Below, in pieces: positions 24,901-35,269 of a stretch of 64,000 nt of DNA. The notes beneath the pieces were generated by a model, which was not told the DNA's origin, did no database searches, and saw only the letters and a program-made list of their open reading frames with translations. The position numbers were made by a program, and so were the translations under genes. The DNA lies in the NCBI GenBank assembly GCA_032209605.1, contig JASFXZ010000032.1, forward strand, positions 5,209,722-5,273,721, written 5' to 3'. The DNA comes from Mactromeris polynyma (taxonomy: Eukaryota > Mollusca > Bivalvia > Venerida > Mactridae). Every line of letters starts with the position of its first letter. Positions within the stretch are counted from its first letter, which is position 1.

Positions 24901-27900
24901 GTCATCCATCAATTTCAATTTCTGCTTACAGTTCATGTTATTTTCGACGATGCTTTCGAAGTTGATCCCCAAACGAAACAGGAAAAACCGAACAGTCACG
25001 TGTCTCAACTTCTAGAATGCTTGGACGAGGCAGCTGTGTAAGTACAATGCCAAAACATAGTTCCGTTTGAGCCACTCATCACATTTCATATGATTATTGT
25101 ATGTAAAAAAATGCATTTTTGCCGATGAAACTATTTTTTATTTCGCTAAAAGTGACGTTTTTGCAATAAAAACGGCTTTCTTTCTGGATTATTTGTGTCA
25201 TTTTTGGTGTATGAGTTTACCCGAATAGTCGCGTATTAATTTCTAATATGATAATATGGAAAACCTGCAGTCTTGCATTGGAAGTGCCTCCCAGGACCTT
25301 CAGTCCTTTGATTTGATGTTGTTTATACCCAATATATGTAAAATATGTATAAGTAGGCCCGTCTTGATGATGTCGCTCTCCATTTATTCTGTTCACATTA
25401 GCAACAGAATGCTATTAATGATATTTATATATTGACATAATTGTATTCATTGTATACTTCAGTGCGATCCTAGGCAGCGAACTCAAGTCAGAATGGACAG
25501 ATGTACCAGTGTTGAGTGTTATGCCATACGGTGGCAGAATTACACATGTTCTTCCTGGGAAAACCACAATGGTGATTCATCTGAAAAATAAAAACAAAAT
25601 CCGCCACAGAAAAAGATGGTCTCAGGTATTGTATATCAATCATTTATTTTATTCATAATATTTACCATCAAACACATTTTTTGTATCGAAAAGGCAATAA
25701 TTGTTTAGAAGATAGTGTTTTATTGTCACGCAGCGCACGTTCGGCATAATACCCGAGCAAACAGATTTGACATTTGCTTTACAAGCATGTCTTGTTGAAA
25801 CCATTTAGTTAACAAGTGACTATAAAAATATTGTAATGTTTATGAATTGCTGTGTTTGTTTGCGGTCCGCCATTGTTAAGTTGATAGTGTGGTCCTTGGA
25901 AAGAAGCCAAGATACATATGCTTGATTTAAAGTCGCATCATCCTCGGTACCCAGGCTATTCTTAGCATACATGAAACCCTGGGCAAATTGACAGGCGAAA
26001 CTTCGTAATGCATGGATATTCATTAGCATTTCGACCAATGAAATGGATGATAACAAAAAGAAGCAATCTCCTTTTTGAAGAGATATTGGTGGCCTGCCTA
26101 ATGCGATTTGAAAGCCGCGATCTTATTGTATTGCTCAGAACAGCGATTTCATCTGTAACTCCTCGGCAATTCCTTATCGCTTGAGGTGTGTGTCAAGCGG
26201 CCAATTAAGCGAGTATCGCTCAGAACAAGTAGTATTTGGGAACTCAATATGATATATAGAATACTAAGCGTCACTCGATAGTTCAATAAACAAGAATTTG
26301 TGATGCGAGATTCAGTTAAATAACATAGACTTCTGACACATTTTCGCCGCATCTTAACCTCATTGTTACAATAAGAATTTACCTTGTTCAAAAGTTGAAT
26401 GAATGTTGGAATATACAAAAACACATACCATAATTATCTTGTGTACATTTTGTAAAATGGTCATCTTGCCAAAAGTGACTCACATGATTCCGCAATATTA
26501 ACGTATGCGGAAAACCACAGGGATACGGCTCAAAAACGTACAAAAAGGATATTTGGCAAAAGAGAAAAAAACAATCGAAAGGACTTTCTATTCAAATGTT
26601 ATACAGCAGGTTCTACATGCTGTGGTTATTACTGATTGTTTCATCATTAATGCACCAATCTATGTTGAAATTAATTTGTTTCAATTGCGGTTACTTTGAA
26701 TTGAGTTTGAAATTTGTCAAAGATCACCGGGAATGCAAATGTTTTTATAAATAAGTCACACAGTAAACTCTCACGGGGTGTAATTTTTAAATTCACTAAT
26801 TTATATGGTTTATATGTCCGTGCTATTACGAATTATTCAAACTGATTTATAAATCCCTCTGTATGATGATAATTAATGAATTATATTAGTTCATGGTATT
26901 TGAGGAATATCAAGTATACACCACATACATTTTAGAACGATGTTTCTGTACTATAATATATTATGTTCAATTTTGTGACCACTGCCTATATCTTTGCGCT
27001 GAATAAAACAAAACGTTGATCACAATTGAAATTAAGCTGCTGCTAAAGAAAATACTACACAAGAGTCGCGATATGGTCTCCTAGAAGAAATTAAGTTCGT
27101 GAAGCTTAACACTATATATTGCATAAATGCAGTCTACACTTTACCAAAATAGACCATGGTCCAGTCACAGACATAATATAAACATATGGTTTATTGTCCG
27201 TGGTGCAGTGAACAGTTAGATTGAGATAATAACTTAAGAGACCACGTGTGGAGATTAAACTTGTCACCAGAGAGACTAAACGAATCGGTATCACTCGCTG
27301 ATCTTCGTAAATTCCGTGAGATATCACGGAAACAATCTTGACATTGACAGGTACTTTATGTATCTCTAAATTCCCCAATTTTGTTTTCATAATAAATTAC
27401 ATCAATTGACACCGTTGGAACAAGCATTAAATGTCCTAACAGAATCTGCTTGAAACTTTGAATTCCCGTCTAAGGATAAATTAAAATAAAGATTTAAACA
27501 CGTCGGACGTCCAGGAAAAACGCACCGTTCACACTGATTTCAATAGGACACTGGGTGCCTCAAGAAAACTTTAAATTCCCCCACCTAAACATCTAAAACA
27601 TTTCAATATTTTTATACGATTGAAAACACGATACATTGAGGTTCCCAAATCTGGTTGAAACTTTTGAATATGTTAAGTAATAAAGAAATAATCATAATAA
27701 ATACGTAGCATTCTCCATCTAATCAATGCAATTTAGACGACTGGAAATATCGATTTTTGGCCGTTGCGATAAGCGATATTGTTGGACATGAATTCGTCAT
27801 TGTGTCTATACTATATTTTTCGGCGCAGCCGTACTATATGGCTATTTGCATATCAGTGTACAATCTCATCTTACGTTAACCACTGAACCAACTTCTCTTC

Positions 27901-30900
27901 AACCAAACAATGTGCGTGACCATGACGCGGATTGGTTAATCTTTCGATAAGGGGTACGTTACATTACCGAAATCCACTGAATTACAGTAAATATCCGAAA
28001 TCAATTTTCGGAGTGACTATAATGTAGCATAATCGTGTGACCAGCAATCGTAACACTTCGGCAATTGTTTTATGTTGCACAACAAATCTTAACCTTCAGA
28101 TTGCAACTATTTGCCATCTTTTTACGAGACATTTCTTGTTTCATTTATTTCAGATCATGTATCTATACTACTTACTAGGATTCAAATCCTTCGACTACAA
28201 GGAAAGATCTACCGTTTTGATAAATCAAAACAAAGACAAGAATGAGGAAGATGACCATAAAATGTCTTTTATCAATCGTCTGCCTGTTACAGACAAAGTC
28301 AAGGTGAATATTTCAATGTTCATGATCAAGTAGAAGCTTGATTTTGTACATTTTAAATAAGCGACGTTGCGGCATAAAGTCACGTGATTTTAAGAACTTT
28401 TGTAGAAAATACAAAAACGGCGTTTCATCAAACAGATGTATTGACAAAATATTTCTGGACGAAAATAACTAGCAAATTTATCGGTGAAACCGATCCGAAA
28501 TGAGATAGTAAAAATTACATATATAATTGATATTTTTATTTTCTAGCTTCAAAACACTTTCATTCTTACACTAGACGGTGATGTAGATTTCAAACCATCA
28601 TCTGTGTTACGTCTGCTGGATAGAATGAAGAAAAATGTTCAAGTCGGTGCCGTTTGTGGACGAATACATCCGATAGGACCAGGTAACTATGGCAACAGAT
28701 AGCATTTATAATATTATAACATGTGTTTTCTCGTAAATGACGGATCACGGGTATATGTCAGTATATCTTTATTTTTCACCATCAATGTTATTCACTCACT
28801 TACTCGCTCGCTCGCTCGTCTTGTTAAGGCTATGTACTAGAGCTTATTGTGTGCCAGAAATTCAATTATGTAAAATGTAAGCTGTACAAATATTGCGAAT
28901 ATCCAAGTTGAAAATGATGTAATTAAAGTAAAATAATACTAAGAATACTAATAGAATACTACATAACTACATTCGCAGAGTTGTAAAATATGAAAAATGC
29001 ACATTTATTATATTTGAAGTGAATTGTTTGTCTAATTTGTAATTGATGCACAGCGCCCATTTTTGTCATCATCACAGGAGATTGTACCATATTTCATAGG
29101 TGATGGCAGATTTTGAAATTAGTTACAATCTCTTGTGGTTAACATTACGTTTACCACACAATGACGTCATCAAAACACGATTCGAATAAATTTATATATT
29201 AACCATTGCATTTTTCCGACAGGACCCATGGTATGGTATCAGAAGTTTGAGTATGCAGTTGGTCATTGGTTACAGAAGGCAGCCGAGCACGTGCTAGGGT
29301 GTGTTCTCTGTTGTCCTGGGTGTTTTTCGTTGTTTCGTGCAAGTGCCTTGATGGATAACAACGTCATAAAAACGTACACAAAAAAGCCGAAAGAAGCGTT
29401 GCATTATATTCAATTTGAGCAAGGTAAAAGCGGGTTTTCTGTATGCTTTTGTATTTCATGCATCGATTATATGTTCGGATTAGGAACCAAGAAAGCCCGC
29501 TAAAATTGGCCCGACATTGTTAGCAAGCGACTACTTTTAATAGTGACACGTGGTCGATTCCAAATTTTATCATATTTTTAGAAATGTTGTACGAAAGTTG
29601 CAAGAAATTATGACTAGAGTGGTGTCATAGACATCCGTCTCTATTCCTACGTTTAAAAAACCCTGTTTTGCTAAATAAATCCCCTCCATATCCAGTTTAA
29701 ATGAAATTAAATGTAAAAATAAGGTAATTTTATTCACATAAATAAAACATGCTAAAAACGAATATGAAATTATAGTGCTTTTCACATTTACAGAACAGTA
29801 CAAATATTTTCATTGTTCAAGCATGTCAATTGATATTTATCTATTTTAGGGGAAGATCGTTGGCTTTGTACTTTATTACTGCAACAAGGGTATAAAATTG
29901 ATTATTGTGCTGGCGCTGACGCAAAGACATTTGCTCCAGAATCCTTCAACGATTTCTATGTGCAAAGGAGAAGATGGTCTCCTTCCACTAATGCCAACAT
30001 TATCGACTTGATCATGTCATGGAGACACACAGTCAGTCAGAATGCGGATATCAGTCGATTGTTCATGGTATACCAAGCTCTCATGTTGGCAACAAGCATA
30101 CTCGCTCCTGCTACGGTCACCATGCTGATTGCTGGCTCATACACTGCTGTTCTTAACATCAGTGACTGGAACGCCTATCTTCTCGCTTTGGTGCCAGTTG
30201 TCTTTTATATTTTTGTGTGCATGAAATTACCCAATAGTGTTCAGCTTGCAAGTGCCGCTGTACTAAGTGCTGTGTATACTGTTGTCATGATTGTTGTCAC
30301 TGTAGGTACAATTCTAAACGTAGTAGGTGAACGTATTCTCTCACCAACCGTGTTGTTTCTTGCTTGTTTATCGGCCATTTTTGTATTGGCGGGCTTGTGG
30401 CATCCACTTGAAATTGATTGCTTGTTATATGGTATACTGTACTACGTGGCAGTCCCATCCACGTTTATATTCTTAACCATTTATTTTATATGCAACATAC
30501 ATGTTGTGACGTGGGGTACAAGAGAAAACAGTTCTACTACTCAGACAAATACAAAACAAAAAGCGTCTAAATCCGACTTGATAGTGACGTTTTTTAATGC
30601 AGCAAAAACTAAACTAACAGGGGGTTCGGAGCAACAAAGTTGTGCCAAGATGTCAGATAAGGTGGACGAAGAAGCTCCCGCACAAACAGCAGAACCCAAT
30701 AATAATGCAATCGAAATTAAGCGTACCAATGCTGATTGGACATATATATATCCATTCTTTAAATACAAACATGACGCAAAAACTCCCAGACATGAAGAAA
30801 GATTTTGGAAGAAAGTGCTTAGGAAATATTTGGAGCCTATTGTTGAGGATAACCAACACGAACAGAAAATTAAAAAAGATCTGATGAAGTTAAGGAATAG

Positions 30901-31501
30901 CATTGTTTTCGCATTCTTTATGATGAACTTCCTGTTTTCAGTCGCATTATTACAACTACAAATGAATCGCGAGAAATTGACTGGTTTCTATCTGTATGGA
31001 AAATATGAGCCTATCTCAGTTATATTATTATCAATATTTACATTTTTAATAGTGTTACAATTCTTTTCAATGCTGATTCATCGTTGGAGTACCTTCCAAC
31101 ATTTGATATCTCGTACTAGTCTTGTCACATGCTCAGGCCTCAGTGAATCAGAGAAGTTTAAAATAAATTACCGTACAGTGAAGCAATCGGTTTGGGAATA
31201 CCCTGCACCGGACTACGACATTCAAGACACGCAGGAAGACGAAATTAGTAATAATAAAAGTAAGTTTGATGGTGAGAGCAAAAAAAGCTTTCGTCAAGCT
31301 CCCAGGAGGCCTTATGGTAATCGCTCAAATGTGTATGAAACAAGAGTTAAGAGAAATATAGGTAGAACTGTTCGAAGACACTATAGTAGTGAGCAGCAGA
31401 GGGGTTTGGGACTGCCAGTTGCAACTTTTGGGCGCAGTAGACATGGGTACATGTCACAACTAGTGAACAAATACCATCATGATTATAATAATCCTGTTTA
31501 A
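15803..31501 (+). CDS. CHS: Chitin synthase gene 2 (complete, 12 coding exons, 1411 aa)
   Basis: Twelve exons (15803-15996, 17162-17360, 17926-18066, 20562-21577, 21966-22157, 24433-24518, 24932-25037, 25463-25625, 28154-28303, 28547-28682, 29223-29423, 29850-31501) join into 4236 nt. Domain order: soluble N terminus 1-64; about ten membrane segments to residue 516 with a sequon-rich loop; CATMWHE at 561-567; FDD at 614-616; TLDGDVDF at 757-764, the family's UDP-sugar/metal site; EDRWL at about 863-867; QRRRW at 900-904, needed for polymer synthesis in this family; five membrane segments; WGTRE at 1083-1087; two membrane segments; basic tail. No myosin head is present, unlike some mollusc chitin synthases. 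The ATG at 15803 is chosen because gene 3 conserves it; an ATG two codons upstream (15797) is also possible. Exon 4 is 87 nt shorter than in gene 3. Confidence 0.93.
15997..17161 (+). other. Gene 2 intron 1
   Basis: 1165 nt, AT-rich. From 16670 to 16870 it carries several TATCTAGTTAAYCAC motifs in both orientations, also present in gene 3 intron 1 (50640-50765). No coding content seen. Confidence 0.7.
17162..17360 (+). CDS. CHS: Gene 2 exon 2: RFRAFDAF and first membrane segment
   Basis: 199 nt. The acceptor AG at 17160-17161 is chosen because it alone is present in both genes and restores phase 2. It encodes QYPAIRFRAFDAFLETKR and membrane segment 1 (LFIYVLTFVLVVTCGVF). Donor GTGAGT; phase 0 end. 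Confidence 0.85.
17361..17925 (+). other. Gene 2 intron 2 with old tRNA-like SINE head
   Basis: At 17595-17672 GGCAAAGCGGTCGAGGACTT and AGGTCGAATCCTAAGCACC resemble A and B boxes of a tRNA-derived SINE; the same relic is at 51722-51800 in gene 3. Otherwise no content. Confidence 0.5.
17926..18066 (+). CDS. CHS: Gene 2 exon 3: second membrane segment
   Basis: 141 nt, 47 codons, phase 0 both ends, between ATTTTAG and GTAAGT. It encodes SSGEEQLTNAIYLLVLICIY and KVRPLSKGIIIM. Too short for a simple long-ORF search; found by match to the same exon in gene 3. Confidence 0.87.
18115..18289. mobile_element. CAGTAAAACCTC-type MITE, gene 2 intron 3
   Basis: TACAGTTACACCTCACTATA at the left and TTGAGGTTTTACTGTA at the right form terminal inverted repeats ending in TA, as expected of Tc1/mariner-like non-autonomous elements. 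Internal AAGACCACCTC arms. Confidence 0.75.
18521..18791 (+). mobile_element. tRNA-Thr-like SINE with 13-bp target-site duplication
   Basis: Head GCCGCGG...TCGCGGC forms a full acceptor stem; A box TGGTGCAGTGGTTAGTGCG, anticodon-loop-like CTTGTAA, B box GGTTCGATTCC. Tail carries ACTGAAATATCGTTGAGAAA and CGGCGTTAAACCCGATG then an AAACAAACAAAT end, as in mollusc SINEs. ATATCGAGAGTGA flanks it at 18508-18520 and 18792-18804. Confidence 0.9.
18872..19052. mobile_element. CAGTAAAACCTC-type MITE, second copy in intron 3
   Basis: AGCAAAACCTCAATAATAAG at the left and GATGTTTTATTGTATA at the right, with the shared GGTGGTCTT interior. Absent from gene 3. Confidence 0.65.
19190..19360. mobile_element. 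CAGTAAAACCTC-type MITE, third copy in intron 3
   Basis: GTAAAACCTCACTTAAAGACC at left, ATTGAGATTTTACTGTA at right. Its right half is shared with gene 3 (52531-52628). Confidence 0.7.
20253..20507 (+). mobile_element. tRNA-like SINE, gene 2 intron 3
   Basis: GCATTGGCCGAGTGTTTAAG is A-box-like and GAAGGTTGGAATCCC B-box-like; the body includes GAGCCGCCAGCTAGTTAAAT and ends near GGTGACGCCATAATAAAT. Paralogue at 53911-54164, headless copy at 38980-39163. Confidence 0.7.
20562..21577 (+). CDS. CHS: Gene 2 exon 4: N-terminal membrane bundle, short loop form
   Basis: 1016 nt between TTGTAG and GTATGG, ending in phase 2. It encodes about eight membrane segments beginning VVIIDILNTVGILLLIYTV. Between the fifth and sixth of these lies a hydrophilic loop with sequons NYT, NIT, NIS, NSS and NGT. 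This loop lacks 29 residues relative to gene 3, by in-frame deletions. The donor inside KIDR is shared by both genes. Confidence 0.92.
21578..21965 (+). other. Gene 2 intron 4
   Basis: 388 nt. Contains a SINE-tail-like GGAAGCACCCATCGAGAGTG. No gene content. Confidence 0.7.
21966..22157 (+). CDS. CHS: Gene 2 exon 5: CATMWHE exon
   Basis: 192 nt between TTTCAG and GTAAAT, phase 2 at both ends. It encodes MFVSPLKDCILLDYNL and VYVCATMWHETRKEM followed by FQLLKSLLR. CATMWHE opens the catalytic domain in animal chitin synthases. Confidence 0.93.
22158..24432 (+). other. Gene 2 intron 5
   Basis: 2275 nt. Holds an open segment (22461-22676) shared with gene 3, two units of the TAAATCGACATAACAG repeat (22758-22797), a TACAGTCAAACCTC repeat near 22860 and a cassette copy. 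No conserved synthase exon. Confidence 0.7.
23811..24080 (+). repeat. Dispersed acceptor cassette, gene 2 intron 5
   Basis: Longer form that starts GCAGCCGTACT and contains GCATATCAGTGTTG, then CGCGGATTGGTTAACC, TTACCGAAATCC, GCGCCGACCATC and a terminal TTTACTACAG. No coding exon of the synthase follows directly. Confidence 0.72.
24433..24518 (+). CDS. CHS: Gene 2 exon 6: short LDRHC exon
   Basis: 86 nt between TTTCAG and GTAATA, phase 2 in and phase 1 out. It encodes LDRHCALSQQAEDIGQLKTV and DPEKFELE, matching the family's LDED/VDPDY spacer. The last base is C where gene 3 has G, so the junction codon reads Leu rather than Val. Confidence 0.88.
24519..25462 (+). other. Gene 2 introns 6 and 7
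   Basis: Introns 24519-24931 and 25038-25462 around exon 7. Nothing recognisable beyond homology to gene 3, and for intron 7 to the left edge of the window. Confidence 0.7.
24932..25037 (+). CDS. CHS: Gene 2 exon 7: FDDAFE exon
   Basis: 106 nt between CTTACAG and GTAAGT, phase 1 in, phase 2 out. It encodes HVIFDDAFEVDPQTKQEKP and QLLECLDEAAV. The double Asp of FDDAFE is one of the conserved acidic sites of the GT2 domain. Confidence 0.91.
25463..25625 (+). CDS. CHS: Gene 2 exon 8: KNKIRHRKRWSQ exon
   Basis: 163 nt after CTTCAG, ending before GTATTG. Nearly identical to exon 8 of gene 1; reads THVLPGKT where genes 1 and 3 read TRVLPGKT. Phase 0 end at Gln. Confidence 0.92.
25626..28153 (+). 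other. Gene 2 intron 8
   Basis: 2528 nt. Start and end match gene 1 intron 8; about 1.4 kb (26510-27820) is specific to gene 2 and shows no gene. Ends in the cassette. Confidence 0.72.
27821..28153 (+). repeat. Dispersed acceptor cassette, gene 2 intron 8
   Basis: The most complete copy: CGGCGCAGCCGTACT, ATTTGCATATCAGTG, CGCGGATTGGTTAATC and the TTACCGAAATCC block, ending CATTTATTTCAG at exon 9. Confidence 0.8.
28154..28303 (+). CDS. CHS: Gene 2 exon 9: IMYLYYLLG exon
   Basis: 150 nt, phase 0 both ends, between TTTCAG and GTGAAT. Begins ATC, so the block reads WSQIMYLYYLLG with Ile instead of the Val of genes 1 and 3. The acceptor is the end of a dispersed cassette (27821-28153). Confidence 0.92.
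28547..28682 (+). CDS. CHS: Gene 2 exon 10: TLDGDVDF exon
   Basis: 136 nt between TTCTAG and GTAACT, phase 1 out. The encoded LDGD site is identical to gene 1; one visible change nearby is KKNVQ for KKNIQ. Confidence 0.93.
28683..29849 (+). other. Gene 2 introns 10 and 11
   Basis: 28683-29222 and 29424-29849. Intron 10 has a shorter (CTCG)n tract than gene 1. No other content. Confidence 0.7.
29223..29423 (+). CDS. CHS: Gene 2 exon 11: CPGCFSLFR exon
   Basis: 201 nt between CCGACAG and GTAAAA, phase 1 both ends. It encodes GPMVWYQKFEYAVGHW and CCPGCFSLFRASALMD. Confidence 0.93.
29850..31501 (+). CDS. CHS: Gene 2 exon 12 (terminal)
   Basis: 1652 nt after ATTTTAG to TAA 31499-31501. EDRWL, QRRRW (900-904), five membrane segments, WGTRE, a charged linker, two membrane segments and an Arg-rich tail. 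Relative to gene 1 it has a small in-frame insertion (FDGESKKS) and a short deletion in the tail, before YGNRSNVYETRVKRN. Confidence 0.94.
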
Positions 31502-32430
31502 AAACAATTACATTCACGTTGCGTGCTCTTATTATGCCCCAGCCATTCGAAGAATGGCGAAGAGCATAAAATGTCACCCTTGTCCGCCCAACCGCGCGTG
31601 CGTCTGTGTGAAAAATTGGTTTCAGATAAATAACGCATGGATGGGTTGATGGATTCAATTTATATTGGGCACATAAACACAGGATAATAAAATACTCGTC
31701 AAGATCGATTTCGGTTACAATCGATCAACTTTTGGAGATGTGATGATCCTTTTTCGACATAAAAATTGGTTTCCGATATCAATAAATCTTGAAAGGACGG
31801 GTGAATTTCATTCCTATTTTGCACATAAGCATTGGATAATGAAATACAGGCCAAGTTCGATTTCGGTTGCAATCGATCAATATTTGAGGAGTTATGGTTC
31901 TTTTTTTAACTTAAAAATGGTTTCCAATCAAGAACACTTGAAATGGAGAATGGATCTAAACCATATTGTTTCAAAATTATATAGCGTTCACAAGTAAAAT
32001 ATTCTACTAAAAGCCCATAATTTCGGAAACCGTGTCCTTTGAACGCATGTAGTTATTTATGAATAAATAACAAACTGTATCTATAGATGTTTAATGTGCC
32101 ACAATGAACCTGTCCGCTTCGTTAGTCTGTGTGACACTGTTGCTGTTTACTTTGAAGAGATATTGTAATTATGCAAGTACTTTTATTTATTTATTATTTG
32201 TCAGTGCGTTGTGAATAAATGCTTAATGAAAATTTGAAAAAGTTATATGCGTGTGTCTGTTATTGTTTATACAGTTGCTTTGTTGAAATAAAAAATTATT
32301 TTAAAACCCATGTTGTTTGTTATGTATACTATAATATAATCATACGAGGAGACGATCCAGGGTATCACGTGGCAGAAGTATTATTGTAATGTAACTTTCT
32401 TGTGGAGTCGGTAGAACGAATTACATTAAA
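31502..32430 (+). repeat. 3' flank of gene 2 with internal tandem repeat
   Basis: Same three degenerate units of about 130 bp as after gene 1, and the same AATAAA hexamers at 32062 and 32214. Likely 3' untranslated sequence. Homology to the gene 1 flank stops at about 32430. Confidence 0.65.
32214..32264 (+). terminator. Candidate polyadenylation site, gene 2
   Basis: AATAAA at 32214-32219, then GTGTGTCTGTTATTG. Position relative to the stop matches gene 1. Confidence 0.55.
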
Positions 32431-33748
32431 AAAAGTTCCTGTGATCTTTTACATCCAATTATTCCAACTTTTGTCCTCTTTGAATCTCCTAGTTAGCCCT
32501 TATGGTCGGCCAGGCCATTCCTTGAACAACTGTTCCCAACGTATGTGCCCTTGAGCCTCCTCAAATGCCTGATGTTTTATGGACTGTTGTTTTCCCGAAG
32601 GTCTGTGGGGAGAGGCGATGTTTTATGTATGTGGCGTGCCCAGTAGCAACTTATTCTATCTCTTTTTGTAAATAGTTAAATACCTAGGAACGTTGATGTG
32701 ATGGTTTGTCTTAAGAGAATACATCATACAAGTCTTTAGAGCTCCAATTCTGAAGTCAGTTGGTTGTATATGTAATTCTAGTCCTGGTTGGGACGTTGGA
32801 AAGATGTCAAAGTAAGGAAAGTAGAGAGTCAAGAATTTACAACAGTTGTCTGGAATACTGTTGGAATATGCACTCAACTATACATAACCAGACCAAAAAA
32901 TTGCTATTTAAAGGAAACATAGAGGACGAGGGGTAGAGTGTATATCTCCTGATCGGAAGGTTGTGAATTCAAACGCCATTTGGGCGATGTTGAACCGCGA
33001 ACTTCACTATCCCTAAATTATGTGTGAACTCAGGTCAGTAACATAGGAAGTAGCCATCGAGAGTGATTAATCTAAGTAGCGCTTTTGTGTCACAATCAAA
33101 CTAAAATTAATATGATATCTGAGTTTTAAAAAAACTACAAACCTTCTAGATAGATATGTTTAGATATATTTATTTCTGTATTTCTATATAAAAACAAGGC
33201 AGTAAATAGCGACGTACATGATATGACATTACACGAGCATGTTATACTGTTCCATGTCAACTTCATTATTTATACACAAAGGATAACCCAAAAATAGGAA
33301 ATATCTTGTTTCCATTGTGTTCGTTGTACAAAACATTTGAAATAGGAAGACACAATATAAATATATGGTACATATTTTATCATAGAGAATTGAAAATTAG
33401 TTCCCGCGTAAATAATAGAACGGAATAAATAGCACGCAGTTGAATTATGCATCATCGTTATTCCCTATAAGTTCCATTCTTTTATTACAATGATCTAGTG
33501 TAAGTTTATGCCAACAAGTTACATTCGATTGGTACATTTCTTTTATTCATCAGGATCAGAAAAATCAACAATTTTCATATCATTTATGTATTTTACAACA
33601 AACTTTGGCAATTTAGTTCTCGAGAGCAGAAGACTGACTGTCGTGTATAGAACCCAGGCGAGAGTAAAATCCGGGCCGGGTGTACGGCAATGGTTTCTCT
33701 TCATAGCAATATAGCACGGAACAACTAGTCGACACTAAGTTCTAGTAT
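32431..33748. other. Intergenic with repeat fragments
   Basis: Holds one copy of the dispersed GGTCTGTGGGGAG family (32510-32665) and a SINE-like piece (32925-33085: AGGTTGTGAATTCAAACGCC, tail ATAGGAAGTAGCCATCGAGA). No supported gene before the minus-strand exon that ends at 33749. Confidence 0.5.
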
Positions 33749-34268
33749 TTACATGGTGCTAGTCCGTCTCATGATGTCCATATTAGTTGGTTGAATAACT
33801 ACAAGTTCAGAATCTGGGTAAGATGTTCCAGTGTACATGTCGTCTGGTATTCTTCGACCAGTTGTGCCATCTGCAGGTAACAGTGGCAGTACGAATAAAT
33901 TTAGGTCCGGATTGTATGGGTTTTCAGATACTTCATTATAAGATGGCGGCGGAGGGCGAGAATCAACTCTGTTAAGCATAACGTTGCTAGAATTTCTACG
34001 TTTTTCGGTGTGCTTTGCAGGTTGTTTAGTTCCGTCAACTGACGACGATCGACTGCTTAAAGAACTGTCAGATGACTGTGCCAAGGTCAGGGCATCACGT
34101 TTGTGTCCTTGATTTGATTGCGGTATTCTCGATCCTTTCGTTTCTTGAACAGTTTTGTACAGTACATTCAGTCTACCGATCATTTTCCCCATTGTTATAG
34201 TCTTGTCCAAATTCTTCTTTGGAGGCAATGGTTTAACAATGGGCTTGTCTATGTTTTTACTACGAGAA
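33749..34268 (-). CDS. C-terminal tail exon of a putative membrane protein (locus B), PPPPSYNE motif
   Basis: Minus strand, open from near 34268 to TAA 33749-33751, at least 159 codons. Composition is that of a cytoplasmic tail: basic start (PLPPKKNLDKTITMGKM), a Ser cluster (SSDSSLSSRSSS), then PPPPSYNEVSENPYNPDLN with a PPxY site for WW-domain partners, ending MDIMRRTSTM. No ATG is near the 5' end, and an acceptor-like CTCGTAG lies at 34260. So it is read as a terminal exon. Family not recognised. Locus A lacks this exon. Confidence 0.55.
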
Positions 34269-34280
34269 TTCAGTACACTA

Positions 34281-34461
34281 TAGTGTGGAGGGTGAGGTAT
34301 GGTGTGGTTTGGTGTGGAGTTTAAGTGTGGAGGGTGTGGAGTGGTTTGGTGTGGAGTGTTAGTGTGGAGGGTGTGGTGTGGAAGAGTGGTTTGGTGTGGA
34401 GTGGTAGTGTGGAGTGTTAGTGTGGTGTGTTAATGTATTGTGTTAGTGTAGTGTGATGTGA
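34281..34461. repeat. GTGTGG-rich low-complexity tract (locus B)
   Basis: Longer version of the tract at 9641-9760, with repeated GGTGTGGAGTGG and TTAGTGTGG runs. Confidence 0.7.
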
Positions 34462-34964
34462 GGTCGGTCAAATCGGAAGTTGTGGATTCTTTCACGCAAG
34501 ATCACGAACAAATCTCCTCATCATAAGGGCCCGGTATTATAACAGATGCTTACACTCAGCATTCAAATCACAAACTTTACTCCTGTGAATCTGGTAGTGA
34601 AATATTGAGTGTGAAAAATGTTTGATGTTAAATGAGACCATATTGTTCATATTGGTCAATTTTCGGTGTAAAATGACATCAGGGAGTAATTACATATATT
34701 AAGTGTGGAGTGTGGCACTCAAACACAAGAATTACTCTCATATCTCATAATTACCATCAAATCTCAAAGAAAATGTACCCACGAGAAGATTTATCAATCA
34801 GGGTCCTTAGTGTAAGTATTTGTTATAATCCCGGGTCCGATACTGGTTTATCCAGGAAGTGCACACAAAGAGTGATTCATATTACATTTCATCACAATCG
34901 AGCTTAAGAATAAATGAGCCAATATAGATATAACACCTATATAAATTAGAAATTTCGTAAAAAA

Positions 34965-35128
34965 TCTCGATAATAAGACCACCCTTGAACACTGGACTTC
35001 TAGTTAAAGGGTCTTAATATCGAGATTGAATAAACAGCACAACTGAGTGAAAATGACTTAAAAATTGTGTTCTTAATTTTGAGATGGTCTTGTTATTAAG
35101 GTGGTCTTTAACTGAGATTTTACTGTAT
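34965..35128. mobile_element. CAGTAAAACCTC-type MITE (locus B)
   Basis: AATCTCGATAATAAGACCAC at left, GAGATTTTACTGTATA at right; paralogous to 10234-10398, so present before the intergenic duplication. Confidence 0.6.
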
Positions 35129-35269
35129 ATGTAAAACATTATTCGATTAAGTCTATTCAAATTGATTCCAAGATCAGCCAGTTCAAAACTGGTTTTTGCA
35201 TTTTGTTGTTCATCAAGAGGCCGGTCATTTTCATAATAAAAAACTCGTTTTATGGTGAAGACTACTTAC

